Of a stretch of DNA of 64,000 bases, positions 23,149 to 36,922 are shown piece by piece; the stretch's first letter is position 1; every line of letters starts with the position of its first letter. The notes below the pieces were generated by a model. It had not been told where the DNA came from, made no database searches, and saw only the letters and a program-made list of their open reading frames with translations. A program made the translations under genes and the position numbers. The stretch lies in the NCBI RefSeq assembly GCF_001411555.2, contig NC_049915.1, positions 18,552,640-18,616,639 of the forward strand, in the 5' to 3' direction. This stretch comes from Juglans regia. Its lineage: Eukaryota; Streptophyta; Magnoliopsida; Fagales; Juglandaceae.

Positions 23149-24958
23149 AAAACTTGCTGATCTCGGCCTAGACAAAATTAATCTACTTCCTTATAAAAGC
23201 GGCGGACATGATAAACTACATATATTGTGTGTATGAATATTTTAGCAATATTCTTTGACTCGATCGGTGCATATTTAATTAGGATTTGAAAAAGTTAATT
23301 TAAAAAAATTTAAACATTTTTTTTAACGAAATCTTCAAATTCAATCCAAACATTTTTAAATCTGAAAAAAATCTTATTTTTTTTCCCATCAAATTAAAGC
23401 TTTACATCTAATCATGATTTGCCTAGATTTAAGTAAAAAGATGAAAAACACAAACCAAATTATCAACTACGTACTTCTACGTACAAATACTAAAAAGGGA
23501 AAATTAATTATTAAAAAATTATATTCAAACAAATCTTCAAATATTATATATCTACTACTGATCACTTTTTAAACTATGTTCTAATAATTCTTTATACAAA
23601 AAAAATCTCAAAATGTATACAAAAACCAATAAAAACTACTTTTCAAAAATTTTCTAAAAAATAATTCAACAATTTTCCAATCAAAACAATGAACTATTTA
23701 CCAAAAAAGAATCCAAACTTTATTTGACATCAAATTAAGAATTATTTAATAAATTTCTGATTTCGCCACTGCTCACGACTGCAACGTCTACCATTTTTTG
23801 TGTCTTTGTGTGTGAAATGGATTAGATCATGACGTGGGGCCAAGTGATCAGGTAGTTGGATGCATGAGATCCAAATCACAGTTTTAATCAAGGTGATTTC
23901 TTTACCACACAACAAATATATAATCGACGTGGTCCAATTTACACTACAAAAATATAAATTCATATACTAATAAATAAATGCATGGGTTAGGTGTCACAAG
24001 TCATGAAAAATCATTTAAAACCTCAAAATCTAGACCCATCATGAAACAATTATTGGGTGGTTTTGGATATTATTTATTTTCTAAAACTATATAATTAAAT
24101 TTTTATTCGATTCGATAATTCGTCTAGTCTATGCTTTCTTTTTTACAAGAAATTTGTTTAGTCTATGCTTTATTTTTTACAAGAAATTTGGGAGCTTTTG
24201 TTTAAGTACTGATGATTTTAGTGTCGTTTGGCCACCAAGAAGAGATTAATATTATTCCTACTTGGATTCCTCAGTTTGTCCTACTTGGCAATTAAACTAT
24301 CCACTCATTTTCTGAAAAAAAGAAAAAAGAAAAAGGAAAAAAACTTGAGACCTAGCTTCTGCATGTTGGCACTACGAAAAGCTATTTGGAAGCTGGGGAA
24401 AACATTTATAATAATAATAACAATAATTACTGTGCTAGCTTCTGCATGCCTTGGAGACGTACGGCTGGCCTATTTCAATGGTAGAAAAGTACTTCAAATG
24501 GTACATATCTTTATTAATTTATTAACTCGATGGTATTAATTTATTCAACAAAAATAAAATATAAATTTGAAATATTTTTATTTGCACCATGCCTTCAGTT
24601 TAATTTCTAGATCAATTATATATACATATATTAGTTTTATTTATTTAAAACCATGCATGCTTCATGATATTTGTGCTAAAACTTCTCAATATAAGGTGAA
24701 AGATAAGATCATCAGGTTGTTTAATTTGCAGTCACAAAGAGATCATCAACGCAAGGGATGCAGTACTGATAAGTAGTACTGTGCATACTTAAAAAATTTG
24801 ATGAAAACGGCCAGCAGTGGCGCTGATGACGACGATCAACGAACATCGCATAAAATTTTCAGAACTATATATAAATTCATGATAACGTGTTAAAATAAAG
24901 TTGAATTCTGGAGAAAGTTGACCGGGGAATAAGAAATGAATACAAAGAAGGAAGGAGG

Positions 24959-24962
<4 letters not shown>

Positions 24963-24997
<35 letters not shown>
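24963..24997. repeat. (GA)n microsatellite
   Basis: About 17 GA units, directly downstream (minus strand) of the donor at 25004. CT-rich tracts are common near plant transcription starts. Confidence 0.95.
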
Positions 24998-25000
<3 letters not shown>

Positions 25001-25004
25001 GTAC

Positions 25005-25090
25005 CTTAAAAGGTCTAGATGGTTGTTTCCCTCTGAGAAGTCGTTGGTTGTGGTCGAGGGTTAAGCTTCCCGGCTCCTTGTATTTATATA
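25005..25090 (-). promoter_or_regulatory. Possible minus-strand promoter with short leader exon
   Basis: On the minus strand TATATAAATA (25081-25090) is followed at about 25050-25068 by a plausible start region, then by a leader without ATG that ends TTTTAAG|GTACGTAC at 25005, a consensus donor. A CT-rich tract follows. Transcription would run toward the cyclase, whose ATG is 2.4 kb away. A weak acceptor (AATCTAG) lies about 27 bases upstream of that ATG. It could therefore be a distal cyclase leader or an unrelated non-coding transcript. Confidence 0.3.
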
Positions 25091-26333
25091 AGTGAGAAGT
25101 ACTGTACTGCTGATTCATTGGTTGATCAAGGCAAGCCAGCTGCCTGCAAGTACGTACCTTTATTTTTTTTTTATTTAAATAAAACTAGCTTTATTTTTTT
25201 TTTACCCATGACCTTTTAATGACAGAATCAGCAAGGGGGGCCTCTAGTGCATGGCTGTCTTTTGGTGCGGGGTTTCAACGTAAAATATCTCCATTTTAAG
25301 TGTGTAGGACTTGATTGAGTTCTCAAAAATCTGACAGTCAAATTTAGAGGGCAGATCTATCAGTTGATCAGCTCTTTTGGATTATGAAGAGGACATCTCT
25401 TTTTTACAATTTCCACCACCTATCCTTCATTTTCCCTTTTTTTTTAAAAAGATTTTTTTATATAAAAAATAAGTTTTTTATATTTTTTTCCCTCTTTGAC
25501 TTTAATAATAATTATAAAAACAAATGATAGTTATCGTCGCAAGTATACAAACGTTATATTTATACAATTTACGACTGTATGCAACATTACTCTAAAAAAA
25601 ACTAATAATCCCATATATTCAAATACAGATTCTGCCCTTCTGCATGCTTTTTCCCCCTTTACTCAACTCATGTTCACACGTACTACTGCCCAATTATATC
25701 ATCGATCCACCAAATTTCCCGGCCACCTTCTTTGCTACCATGCATTTTCGCAAGGCAAGTGAGAACACGACGTGCCGTCCAACCTGCCTAGCCAGCTACC
25801 TCATGCATGTATAAATCTCTTCTCTTTCACTTCCATCTTTTGACCATCCTCAACCGACTAATAAATGCTAATTTTTCCCATTGAAAATGATATTTTCATT
25901 TAGAATGAAAGATTTTGTAAAAATATATATTAATAATATAATACAAATAGTTATATTTATTTCTTGATCTCATCAGCACAATTGTATTATATGTGATGAT
26001 TTTACATGTTATTAGAGCAGAAGTCTGATTCAACCAACGATTCGAGAAATATTTGGATATTGTTCATTCTTAAAGTCTTTTGTTTTGAGCCTTTGACCAT
26101 TAAAAAGCTTTTTATTGGATCATTAATATTTTAAGTAACTTTTACGTATATACATTTGGTTATTTTTAGGATCATGAAAGTATGCTATGCACCTGATCTT
26201 AAACCTGAGAAAACCATCGTGATCAATTTGCACTGTCCGGATTATATATTTCCCTTTTCTCTCTTCAATTTCTTTCTTCTCAGCTTGCTTATCCTGTGAA
26301 CTTTCATTTTCTATCAAACCAATATATCTTTAG

Positions 26334-26570
26334 AGAAATGTTTTACATAGAGATCCCATAAAAATAAATCTATAAAAAAGAATGCTACAGATATAAAGAA
26401 ATTCTATAAAAATAAACCAAAAATTAAGATGAATTTCATATAATACGTTAGATCTACTTTAACAATAAAAGTAGTTTTACAATCTAACGACGTATAATAT
26501 CAAGCCACATCAATTTATAAAAAAAATATTTTAAACACAAAATAATCCTACAAAAATAAATCCACAAACT
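26334..26570. mobile_element. MITE family 1 fragments, nested or rearranged
   Basis: Two overlapping partial copies: AGAGATCCCATAAAAATAAA near 26351, then AATGCTACAGATATAAAG near 26379 followed by ACGTTAGATCTACTTTAACA near 26446 and a mirrored TTACAATCTAACG. The right arm runs into a (TA)n tract. The order suggests one copy inserted in or recombined with another. Confidence 0.5.
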
Positions 26571-26572
26571 AA

Positions 26573-26581
26573 TATATATAT

Positions 26582-26631
<50 letters not shown>
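26573..26631. repeat. (TA)n microsatellite
   Basis: Nearly continuous TA dinucleotides interrupted once by AAA. A similar run lies at 26833-26866. Confidence 0.95.
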
Positions 26632-26634
<3 letters not shown>

Positions 26635-26829
26635 TGAAATTTAACCTTACACGAAAGTGCATGTTTGAGTGGTGGATAATTAACTATCGTGTTCGGAAGG
26701 GAAACCTAGTACTTATAAGTAAGCATTAATATTAGTTTCTTCCACGACGTGCACATGCACCTAGCTACCACCACTTTGCATAATTTTTTATTCTTTCCGA
26801 CACGAATTCTTACCTGCAATTATTAAAAC

Positions 26830-26868
<39 letters not shown>

Positions 26869-28204
26869 TACGCGCGCTTGGACTTATAAGTTAAAGTACT
26901 GTACGTACTTTATAATAATACAGTTGGCAAGTAGATGAGATTTTTTTTTTTTCATTTTTGATAAACAATGAATCATTCATCCCAATAATAAATTAAGTCC
27001 TTACAAGATATTGTTTCTATCAAGCAGACAACTTATGATCCAAAAGAAGAACAAAATCCCCACCACATTTTAATATCCTCATGCAACATTCCATGCATTC
27101 CTTGCTAATTGGTGCATTGCCACATTGCCTAGCCTGCTGACATATAAAATCTGAACATGCATGTTGGCTCAGCATGCGACGAATGTCTTGATGAGTATTA
27201 ATTAAGTGATAAATATTTTAGGAAGACCTTCATGTTATGTTAACATATATGGGAGTCAACGCAAATGAAGATTAATAATGCGGCCAATTGTTCGAGATAT
27301 ATAGTTGGATTGGACAAATTGTGATCTTCTAACATATTTTTTAATTTTTTTAATAAATTAATAAACTGACGTGATTTCTTATGATTTGTTAGAATTATTC
27401 TCGTATATATTACCATATATGAGTTACATTCTCAAAAATAGTATCCAAAGGAAACCATATATAATTAACCATTAGTTTACCCATTGTGCATGAGTTAATG
27501 TCAATTTCAAAAAAGGATACGATGTTGAAAACTTGTGAATATATAATTCCTTGAATCGGGGAAGTATATATATATCGATTGCGACATAAATCTACTCCTG
27601 GTTATTTGTGTTGAAAAGTTAAAAATAAAAATGGTGCATGGCCGCGGGCTGACGTCTAATTAAAGGTGGGGGCCGGCATTCTTGATCAAATATTGCTAGC
27701 TAGCTATTCCCTCATCATATATGCATGATCATCTACATGCATGAGGAGAACGATTCCAACGTGTTGACTGACAGGCAAGATTGCAAATAATTTAATTTGT
27801 AGCAGTGTATATATTAAGATCATCATGATCTTTTGGACATGATCAGAGCGTTCACAATACTTTCAACTTTTTGGCCTGTAAGCTGAATGCTGATCCATGG
27901 AAGAAAACAATAAAATCAACATAAATATTTATTCGTTTCAGAAAGAGTTGACAATGATCTTGAGATTAAAGTATGAAATTATCCCTGCGCGCATTAAGAT
28001 CCCGCGCGCGTCCAATTCACATTTAGGGTTTTCTTTGTAAGAACATCATGATCATCTGTTTAATGTATTTGCAGCTTGCAGTTGTCTGCAAAATTTGAAA
28101 GATCGAGAAAAGAATTAAATTCTATATACTGTACGTGCTCTAATATTATTACTTCTATTCTATTCATGTGCTGATGTATATATACTGGCATCGTTCATAA
28201 TTTT

Positions 28205-28403
28205 TGAAAAGAAATGCTTTAGTTATAAATAGATCTCTAAAAAATAAACAAATAAATTGACATAGTACGTAGCGCCTTAATGTGATATGTTAAATTGTAA
28301 GTGATCATGACTTTTATTGTTAAGTAGATTTAACGTATTATATGAAATTATGCCAGTTTGTGAGTTTATTTTTGTGGGATCTCTTTATAGCTGTAGCACT
28401 TAT
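28205..28403. mobile_element. MITE family 1, copy C
   Basis: The left end is GAAATGCTTTAGTTATAAAT and the right end GGGATCTCTTTATAGCTGTAGCACTT. These are inverted repeats of each other with mismatches. The centre has GTAGATTTAACGTATTATATG. Same length and order as the copy at 13766. Confidence 0.7.
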
Positions 28404-28459
28404 TATTCTTGAATCATAACTTTTTTTTAAAAAAAAAAAAATATATCAATAACCAATGG

Positions 28460-28494
<35 letters not shown>

Positions 28495-29607
28495 TAAATG
28501 CCTCATTAGTAAGAAATGAACGAGAGAATTATATATTGAGTATTAATGTTACTCATCATTCTCTTATCATCCCATAATATAACATTAGATGATTTAAGAC
28601 AATTTATTATATTTTACTTGTAAATTTATCATCTAATGCTACATCATGAGATGATGAGAGGATGATGAATAGATTTTTTCTTATATACTATTCAAATTTT
28701 GTTAAAAAACCTTTCAATTTTAATTTCTAGCTACTTGGAATTAATAGACTAGTGAGGAAACTTGATTGGAATTTCAATTAAAATTGAAAGTATTAATTAG
28801 AGTGAACTGATCGATCATGGTTAGGAATTAATATTAATTTTCTCGTGATCCTTATCTATTTACTCGATAAGTAAAAGTCATGAGTTCGATCCATGGCATC
28901 AAAGATACTGTTAAATTGCAAGTATTTAATTAATTATATAGAAGACAACGTCTTTGAATGGAAACCAACTGATCCCAAGATGAAATATAATATATTCTTA
29001 AAAAGAAAAGATGAAATATATAATATATATTTGCAAGTCAAGGGAAAAAAAAAATGAATAGAAATAACAGGTAATATTAGTTCATCATGATGAGTCGCGG
29101 CAAGTGAATAATCATGTAACGTACAGATCAGAGGAAGTCAAATGTGGCTAGCTGCACTGCACATTATGCACTCCCGGCGAAACTCGCAATATTTCAAAGA
29201 AGCTAAATATATAGAGTTCTTCTATATAATATCTACTGTAGCGGACAAAAAATGTTACCGTGGCAACTTAGAGAAGATGTGTTATCGTTGGTTAAAAGAT
29301 AAAAAATATTCCCTTAATATGTGAATCAACATGTTACCGGAAGATAAAACATAAAAAAATATTACAGTTACATATCGAACAAAATTATAATCTTTCTTTT
29401 TATTTATCCGTTATAAATACTATAGCGTTGAAAAATGTACATATTTTAAAAAAAATTAATTTTAATACCGTAATAATAACAAACTATTATTGTACTCAGA
29501 AAAAAAATCGGATTTGTATTTATAAAATTAGGTAGAATTAGGTAGAAGGCCGTGATGGTTAAAAACATAAGGAAAAAGAAAAAGAAACTAACTGATAGTG
29601 AAAGTAT

Positions 29608-29775
29608 TTTATCTCATCTCATTTTATCATTATAAATTTTTTAAATTTTCACATAAAATTATAATTAACTATTCAACTTTTTTAATTATTATAATAATAA
29701 TAATATTAAAAAATAATATTTTAATAATATTTTATTCAATTATTTCGTCCTCCTCAACTCACTATCAACTCATTT
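29608..29775. mobile_element. MITE family 2, copy in opposite orientation
   Basis: Reads as the reverse complement of the other copies: ATCTCATCTCATTTTATCAT at the left, TTCACATAAAA and CTATTCAACTTTTTT in the middle, and CTCAACTCACTATCAACTCA at the right. No coding capacity. Confidence 0.6.
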
Positions 29776-31205
29776 AGTACCTCTATGGTTAATTTTGTTG
29801 GCCAACTCAAGTACTTCCCATTTGAAAGAAGGGAAAAAGCCAAAAACAAAATCTCAGTCGACCTCGCAAAGTTCGTAAAAGTCAGCGACGTATAGGTCGA
29901 TCAGGTCAATTTCCAATTACGTACGTTAATGTTGTTTGACTGATAACAACATTTTTTTATGGACGGTGTGCTCGCTGTACACGTGGTATAATAAAAAAAA
30001 TTAAAATCACAAACACAAAAGGGTAGGAAAAACCGATGCTTTTGATTTGAATATATATTTTTTTAATAAATCATGTGACACTACGTCGTGATGTCACACC
30101 AAGAAAATTATCTAAATGGTAAGTTTTGGATGATTATGTGTAGTATTACTCATTACAATTATGCCACCCTAATTACATCGTTCATTTTTTTCCATTGACG
30201 TAGCATGACGACCTTATTAAAACAATAAAAAAAGTAATAATAAAATGCATTTAAAACAAAATGGAGTCCAAAACTATAAGAAGAAAAATATTGAATCTAG
30301 ATTCTCTCTGTGTCTTTTATGTTTGTGTATTTAATAAACCATGTGGCCCACGCCAGTAAGACAAACTAAGCAGTCTAACTGAGACGTCATCGTAGGATTT
30401 ATCGTAAGCTTAAATATTATTCATTACTCCAATATAACTCGTAGAAAATAAGCTTAAATTGATCCACACGGCCGGTATATTTTATTTAATATTTCTTAAA
30501 TACATTTTTTAGGAAATATATATTGATACAAATTAAACAAACATTTTTCTATATATCAGATTGATTTTCATGAATAAAGCATTTTTGCATTTTTACTATG
30601 GAAAATGTTTATATATACTTAAAACTTAAAGTACATAATTATACATGCTGACATGTTAACTATTAAAATGATGAAAATTTTGAAATTCGAAACTCAAATT
30701 TAAAAAAAAAAAAACTAATAAAATAAGACAGATACTCAATATGTACAATATTGCATGTGTAAAGTTGTACGTATATAATGCACCTCTACGTATATGTATA
30801 CGTAGAGGTGCATTTTCGCTAAAATTAGGTATCTTATAGGCCAAGATCAGGTGCCTACCTTCTCTCTATATTAATGGATGATGCATGCTGCAAGCTGAAG
30901 TTAAGATCGACATTTTCTTCACTTTGAACTTCTAGACTTGTCGAAAATCTCAATATGCATGATTATATCTATATATTCTAGATCTTCCTTCGTACGTAAC
31001 ATGCCAGAAAATTGGATTAATTTGTTATTACGTACCGTATTAAGATCACGTATGGCATGTTAATATATATATATATATATACTTCAAGTCAAACAAAAGA
31101 TCACAAGTAATGAAGTAGTACATAAGTAATTTCCAGATGAAAAATGCTACAAGGAAACTTTACACCACACATATTTGCCTAACCAACATGTGATTTATCA
31201 TATTT

Positions 31206-31218
31206 CACTACAAGAAAA
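31206..31218 (+). repeat. CACTA element left terminal repeat
   Basis: CACTACAAGAAAA, the canonical end of plant CACTA elements, preceded by TTT. Confidence 0.8.
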
Positions 31219-31539
31219 ATCGGTTGTTGCTGCCAGTTTTTGTTGCTGCGGATGAATATTTAACGTAACAGACCCTGTATTACTGTAGCATAATTTTTGT
31301 TGTGGCGGATCATATATTCGCGGTTAAATATACTGATTACGGTGATTTGGACTCGTCGCAACTTATGCTTTCGGCAACAGGAATTGAAATACACTTATGG
31401 ACCTGTTGCAGCAACATTTTCCTCGCCGCATTAAACGATAACATCTAAAATCTAAAGTGAATGCCCTCGACTCTCTCTGCAAAACTCTGTTTTTCCTTTG
31501 AGAAAAAACTCTCTCCGCAAACGATAAGAAATTTCTGAT

Positions 31540-31626
31540 CTTTTTCATGTCTTCTCGGCGACCCTCGACCTCGACGACACCAATCACCGTCCACCTCCTG
31601 CACGCCTTCGTTCCATGCCTACCCGG
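31540..31626 (+). other. Possible first exon or captured leader inside the CACTA element
   Basis: A GC-richer stretch starts with an ATG at 31547 (MSSRRPSTSTTPITVHLL) and ends near a donor, CCCG|GTAAGTC. It is followed by a CT-rich tract. It could be the first exon of the element's own transcript or a captured host fragment. There is no recognised homology. Confidence 0.25.
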
Positions 31627-34600
31627 TAAGTCATCTCTATCTCTCTCTTTATCTTTGGCCGTCTTTTCTCTCTTTCCCTCTCTCTTCCTCCACAATCAGA
31701 GCTGCCCCACCGTCGTGCGCCACTTGACTGAACGCAGTGGCTATTTGAAGCAAGCTATCTCCTCTCCTTTCAATCCGGGTGGTACAATTCTCTCCCTCAA
31801 TCCGTGTCTATCTCTCTCAAATTTTGGGTATTTTTATTTAGCCAGGTTTTTTGTTCTTTTGCAACTAATAGTTAAAAGTTATCCACATTACAAACTTTTA
31901 TTTTGCTGAAGGGTTTGTTTTGAACAATTTCTAGATGCTGATTTATAAGTATTGGAAATTTTTTTGGAGGTTTGGCTGATGTTGTTGCGGGATATACATA
32001 TGAAAGTTTATGTATGTGGGCTATTGTATGATTTTGGTGGCATATGGGGTTGATCAACCCAATATGGATTTCTATTATTATGTTGGATGCCTTTAATAAT
32101 AACTAATGTTAGCTCCCCAACAGATTACCAGCTACTGGAACAAGTGTATTTGTGTGTAAAGCAGAGAAGATGTAATAATTAGTACAAATAGGTAGAAAAT
32201 AGTCACAAGCTTCATAATCAGTACAATGGCATGCATACTTTTTTTTTAATAAGTACAATGGTATGCATACTTGGTAGCAAGATATGAAACATAGGTTTCA
32301 TTTTCAGAAACCAAGTTACCAGTTTCATAGAAACACCCAAAAAATGGTGATAAGTACAAGAAATTTTCACCTTGTATTATATAACCATGGTTACCAGTTT
32401 CTGGCCAGAAGCTAAAGTTTAAATAGATTGAAGAGAAAATGTAATTTCGAGAGAGAATCTTGCGCTAGAAAAACTAGATTTCAGATTAAATCAAGGATAG
32501 GGGCATTTCGATCAAACATCAAGATAGGAAATGACTAAATTATATTAGAGTACATGCGGAGTCCCCAATTTAGGATTGTACCTGGACGGACTCTTTTGAC
32601 TTATTCCTCTTTGACATTCACTAACAGACTAAGGGTTGGTAAAGGCGACCTCAGAAACACTTTCCTGCAGGACAGGTAATAGGTGTAGAAGGGTCCAAAT
32701 AAAAAAGAAGATGCCAAAACGCAGAGCAACACTGGCCTTCATGACTTGGAAGAAACAGGGCAGCGTATCACCCTTTCTTGTTTATTCCTCAGCACTTCAC
32801 TGCAACGCACCGTATCCACCTCTTTCAACGCACCATTTTCAGCATCTTTAATTACTTCACTTAACGCACCATATTGATCCACTTCAGAATACTTCAGTTT
32901 GCACTTTAATCACTTATGTTTTAACATTTCAGTTTCAACACTTCACTTTGCACGACAGATTCCACTTTGAGTTAGGATTTCTTCCTCTTTTCACCCATAA
33001 CTGCCGAAACTCTAACAGCTAGCCTCAAAGAAATTTAGTTGTCCAAAATACTTTTTTAAATGACCTTTAGTTTTTTTTTTAAAAAACCTGTTCAATTAAT
33101 ATGTCCATAGAGGTACTTGATTGTTGAAATCTCATGCATTGCATGTTTGAACGGTGGAAAACAAATAAGTAATATATATGTTTCGAACCTTGATGCCACC
33201 TAATTATGGCTCTCCAGTTACAATACAGATGAATGGTCGATTAACATGATGTTATTAACTAGAGAGGACCACCTGCGGTGGATTAGATTTTTTATATGCA
33301 AATTACACCCTAACACCCCTTTCCACAATTAATTTTTTGTTGGAATCCTCATTAAGCATGTGGATGTATAGTACTGTAATTCATGCTTGGTGTGGGGATG
33401 AAGAATAAATCACAATAAGCCATGTTCGACTTGCAGGGAAACAATTGATTCTTTGCATCTGATAGGTTAGATATTTTGATGAACATATATAGTTTCCTTT
33501 GTTTGCATCTACTTTGGCCTTGGTCCTCTGGAATGTGATATACATAATTTAGTGGGAATATTTGATTTTGTGCTGCTTCTATTTATTTCATATTTATTTT
33601 ATTTATTTACCGAGTTGTTGCATCTTTATTTTTCTGCAGTGCATCGAGGTTCCTTGAATTATATTGGAGAAATTGGTCGAGAAGAACTGCATTCCAGTAG
33701 TGCTGATGACTGATATTTATTGTAATTGCAGATGTGTGGAAAAGGACTTTTCAATGCCAACCTTTTTCAACAATATTTGACTTTGAATATCTGTAACTTT
33801 TTTTTTTTTTTTTATAAGTACGAATATATATCTGGAACTAAATTCCTGTAATACAGTCTTTCCATCAACTATATATATGTACTTGGTCATTTACTTCAGA
33901 TGAGATGAATGGCATATAGGATCAAATTAGATATTAATTATTAAATTTAAAAGTACAGGACAAAAAATCATGTGTAATTACACATGGACTGTCATGGCAA
34001 AAATTGAATATAGTGCATATTCAGGTCACTACAGGGACGATCCAATGCAAAAATGAATACAGCATTTTTGGGGAAATTGTCATAAAATGAACAATCTATT
34101 GCAGGCGTTGGTCAAAGGCATCTATTGCCATAAGTCACTAGCCATCTTGTATAGCAAATTGGACACTTTGTTTATGTCTATATATATATTGAGAATCTTA
34201 TGACTGCTCCTAATTGATGAGGTTTATACTGAGTTCAGAGTCGGAATTCGGAGTAGTTCCGAATAGATAATCGGACTCGGACTCGGACTCGGAGCTCCTA
34301 ATTATATTGTATAACAACATTACTATTATAAAATGAAATTAGCTATTTGCTTACTAATGCTTATTCAATTAGCATTAATGATGTTTTTTTGGTCTGGATC
34401 AATCAAATATTCAATGTAGGCTATTGTTGAATATTCTCTAGATAAAAGTCAAAATGCTTTTCCATTGGGTGTGGTTTAATGAAACATGTGTCAATTATCT
34501 TTATATATATATAATAATGAAAGGATTTGTTATTAAGAACAGTTTTTCTCTAGGTATGATTTGAATAGTACTATGTTATTTCCTATGCTTGTATTAGTTT

Positions 34601-36226
34601 TGTTCGTTGGAGGTATATATAGGAATTCCTTTCAATGAACAAGGAATGGATTTGTGGATTGGTATGAATTTTTGACAAATACAAAATATGTATGTGCTCT
34701 TATACTTAAGCCATAAGATTCTCAATAGAGACATAAACAATATTTATGTATGTCATATATATATATATATATAATTACATTTTACCCTACTGACATGAAC
34801 TATTCTTGTCATGATATAATATAAATATAAAGCTGCAGTACATTTAGAAATTGGTCTGCACCGAGAAGGGAACAATGACTATTCGATAAGTGGCATGATG
34901 AGGCATCCGAAAATCCATGCGTGAGTTGATCCTCATCTGTACCGAAAGCCAAATGATTAATATATTAATCAGACCATGTGTAATATTCAGGTAGTATATT
35001 AAAAAGATGGATTTTCAATATGTCCAAATGTTACATAATGCAGGTAGTATATTAATCTCATTGGTAATTGCATCATTTGCTTGGTATTGTAAGCGGCAAA
35101 AAGGCATGCTGATAATAAAATCATGTTGAATTTTCCAATTGGGTCCCACGGGCTGTACAAAAAGGCAGAGTACAATAAGCATTGCAACTAAAACGCGCGC
35201 GGGAGTGTGAAATATCTAAGCGGCAAAATGGCTGTCAACTTTTAACTACTGTACGTGAAAATAATTTGAAAGTAAAAAGGAGTCAGTGTAATGATCAGAC
35301 CTCAGAAACCAAACAAATTTGGATTTTCCCTCCAGAGTCGGTCTTTCACTCGGTGGAGCAGTCGGACTTTTACTTTTAAGCACTAAGAGATCCATGTAAG
35401 TATTTTCCTACATGCTCCAGTTCCAGTTCTTCCAGTGGCTCTGTGGTGCATCCTCGTGTTTGGTAACCTGAAATATTTTCACATACTTGAATAAGTGCAT
35501 AGAATGTAACTGCCGAGTAAGGAATTTTTCCCACATATATGTTTTCTTGTATGTGATTTCTCACCTCCTTGTTACATTTTTGTTGGGGGCGAGAAAGCTG
35601 TTCCCTTGGCTGTTTATAGTCATTGTTCACCACATGGAAATACCCATGTCTACATGTGCAAATGAATGTAAATAGAAAAGAAGGAAAACGGTCAATATAT
35701 ATAATTTTGGGACTGTTAGTTCCTTTGCAAATTTACAATCATATTAGAACAGAGAAGAGAAAAGTTGGGACCAAAAGTTTTACCAAAAAATTTACCTTTG
35801 CATCCTCTATACAGGCACTTCAACAAAATGGTATGTAAAAATACTATATTTCTATCTTTAATAATATGTGAAATTAGATTAGTTCACCCCAAAAATAGAG
35901 CTAAACTGGGGTTAATAAACTGAGTTGATGGATTTTGCTGAACATAAGAATAATATGTAATGAAATAGTTGCTGCCAATAAAGTGCAAATTTAACAGTTT
36001 ATAGGTCACCTGCATGGAACCAACAGCACTCAGTACATTTTCTCTTCTACAACCACAAAACAAACAGGGTATACCAGTTTCCATTAAGATAAAATGGTAT
36101 GCAGTTATCCAGCATGGCTTAATGGTAACTATATCACTGTTTAGATAGAGGTAGATTTGATAAAAGGTTATCAGAAATTGATATGTGTTGAGTATGGACG
36201 TAACTATATCATTGTTTATATTGCAG

Positions 36227-36922
36227 AAAAGATCAAATCAAAACAAGGCTAATAGGAAAAAGCAGCGTGTGAACCACACCGCAGGCAGAAAGTCTTTTCT
36301 GTGGTTAATGCAAGAGATGGTAAGATTCTAGTGATTTTCTTCTTTATTAGCTGAATGGTCAGTGCTAGTGTGTAATATAAAGAGGGGTGGGTAATATTTA
36401 TGTATGTATTAATCGGGGTCCAAGTGTATCAAACTTAGTTAACTTCTATAAAGAAACTCATTGGTCAAAGAAGAAAGGGGCATTTGTCACTCCCATGACA
36501 AAAACCTACTATGTGCGTGGCCTCTAACTTACTCATTTTCAGAAAATTGAGATTTTTTATAGATAATCATTTTACTTAATTTACTTCAACTATAACTCAT
36601 ATAAGATAACTTTTTGCATCAGAATACGATGTGTGAGAAATTAGATATGATACAGTCTGAGGAGCATACAGATGAGGCTGCAAATATAATATTCAAAGAT
36701 GTGCTAGGACATAGGTCTGGTTATACAAGAGGACTTGGTGGTTCAGTTATACCCGAGACTAGACCATCAGCTATGTCGGCACAATTTAAGCACCTAGCCC
36801 AAGAAAATGAGAAGCATAAACATGAGGCATTGATGTACAAGACCGAGTTGGATGAGCTGAAAAGGGATGTAAGACAATTATTGGTTTGGCAAATGTCCTA
36901 TGACCAGAGGATGAATGACTAA
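36227..36922 (+). pseudogene. CACTA-encoded Ptta/En/Spm transposase-like protein, C-terminal two exons
   Basis: The first exon, 36227-36319 (31 codons), contains NKANRKKQRVNHTAGRKSF. A GT donor follows, and the next exon, 36623-36922 (99 codons and stop), continues in the same phase with ANIIFKDVLGHRSGYTRGLG. These two blocks in this order are the hallmark of Pfam PF03004, the TNPA-like protein of plant CACTA elements that binds subterminal repeats. A coiled-coil-like region (HLAQENEKHKHEALMYKTEL) closes the protein. The N-terminal exons were not found, so I call it partial. The surviving exons have no stop or frameshift. Confidence 0.75.

Larger units (their letters stand above)
23149..31205. 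other. Long intergenic region, no gene recognised
   Basis: About 8 kb of AT-rich DNA. No open frame in it resembles a known protein. The longest, from 24228, begins at TTG rather than ATG and runs into Lys-rich low complexity. Contents listed separately are a possible leader exon near 25.0 kb, (GA)n and (TA)n runs, and MITE copies. Open frames at 24567, 25496, 26123 and 30656 look like chance. Confidence 0.55.

Noticed and set aside
24228..24539. Open frame on the plus strand resembling a small membrane or secreted protein
   Set aside because: It starts at TTG rather than ATG, soon becomes Lys-rich low complexity, has no splice signals or homology, and lies in AT-rich DNA.
22559..31205. Possible triterpene gene cluster upstream of the cyclase
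   Set aside because: No P450, glycosyltransferase, acyltransferase or second cyclase sequence is visible on either strand.
34250..34300. TCGGACTCGGACTCGG hexamer run as a coding or regulatory signal
   Set aside because: It is a short local repeat inside the CACTA interior without an open frame or other support.
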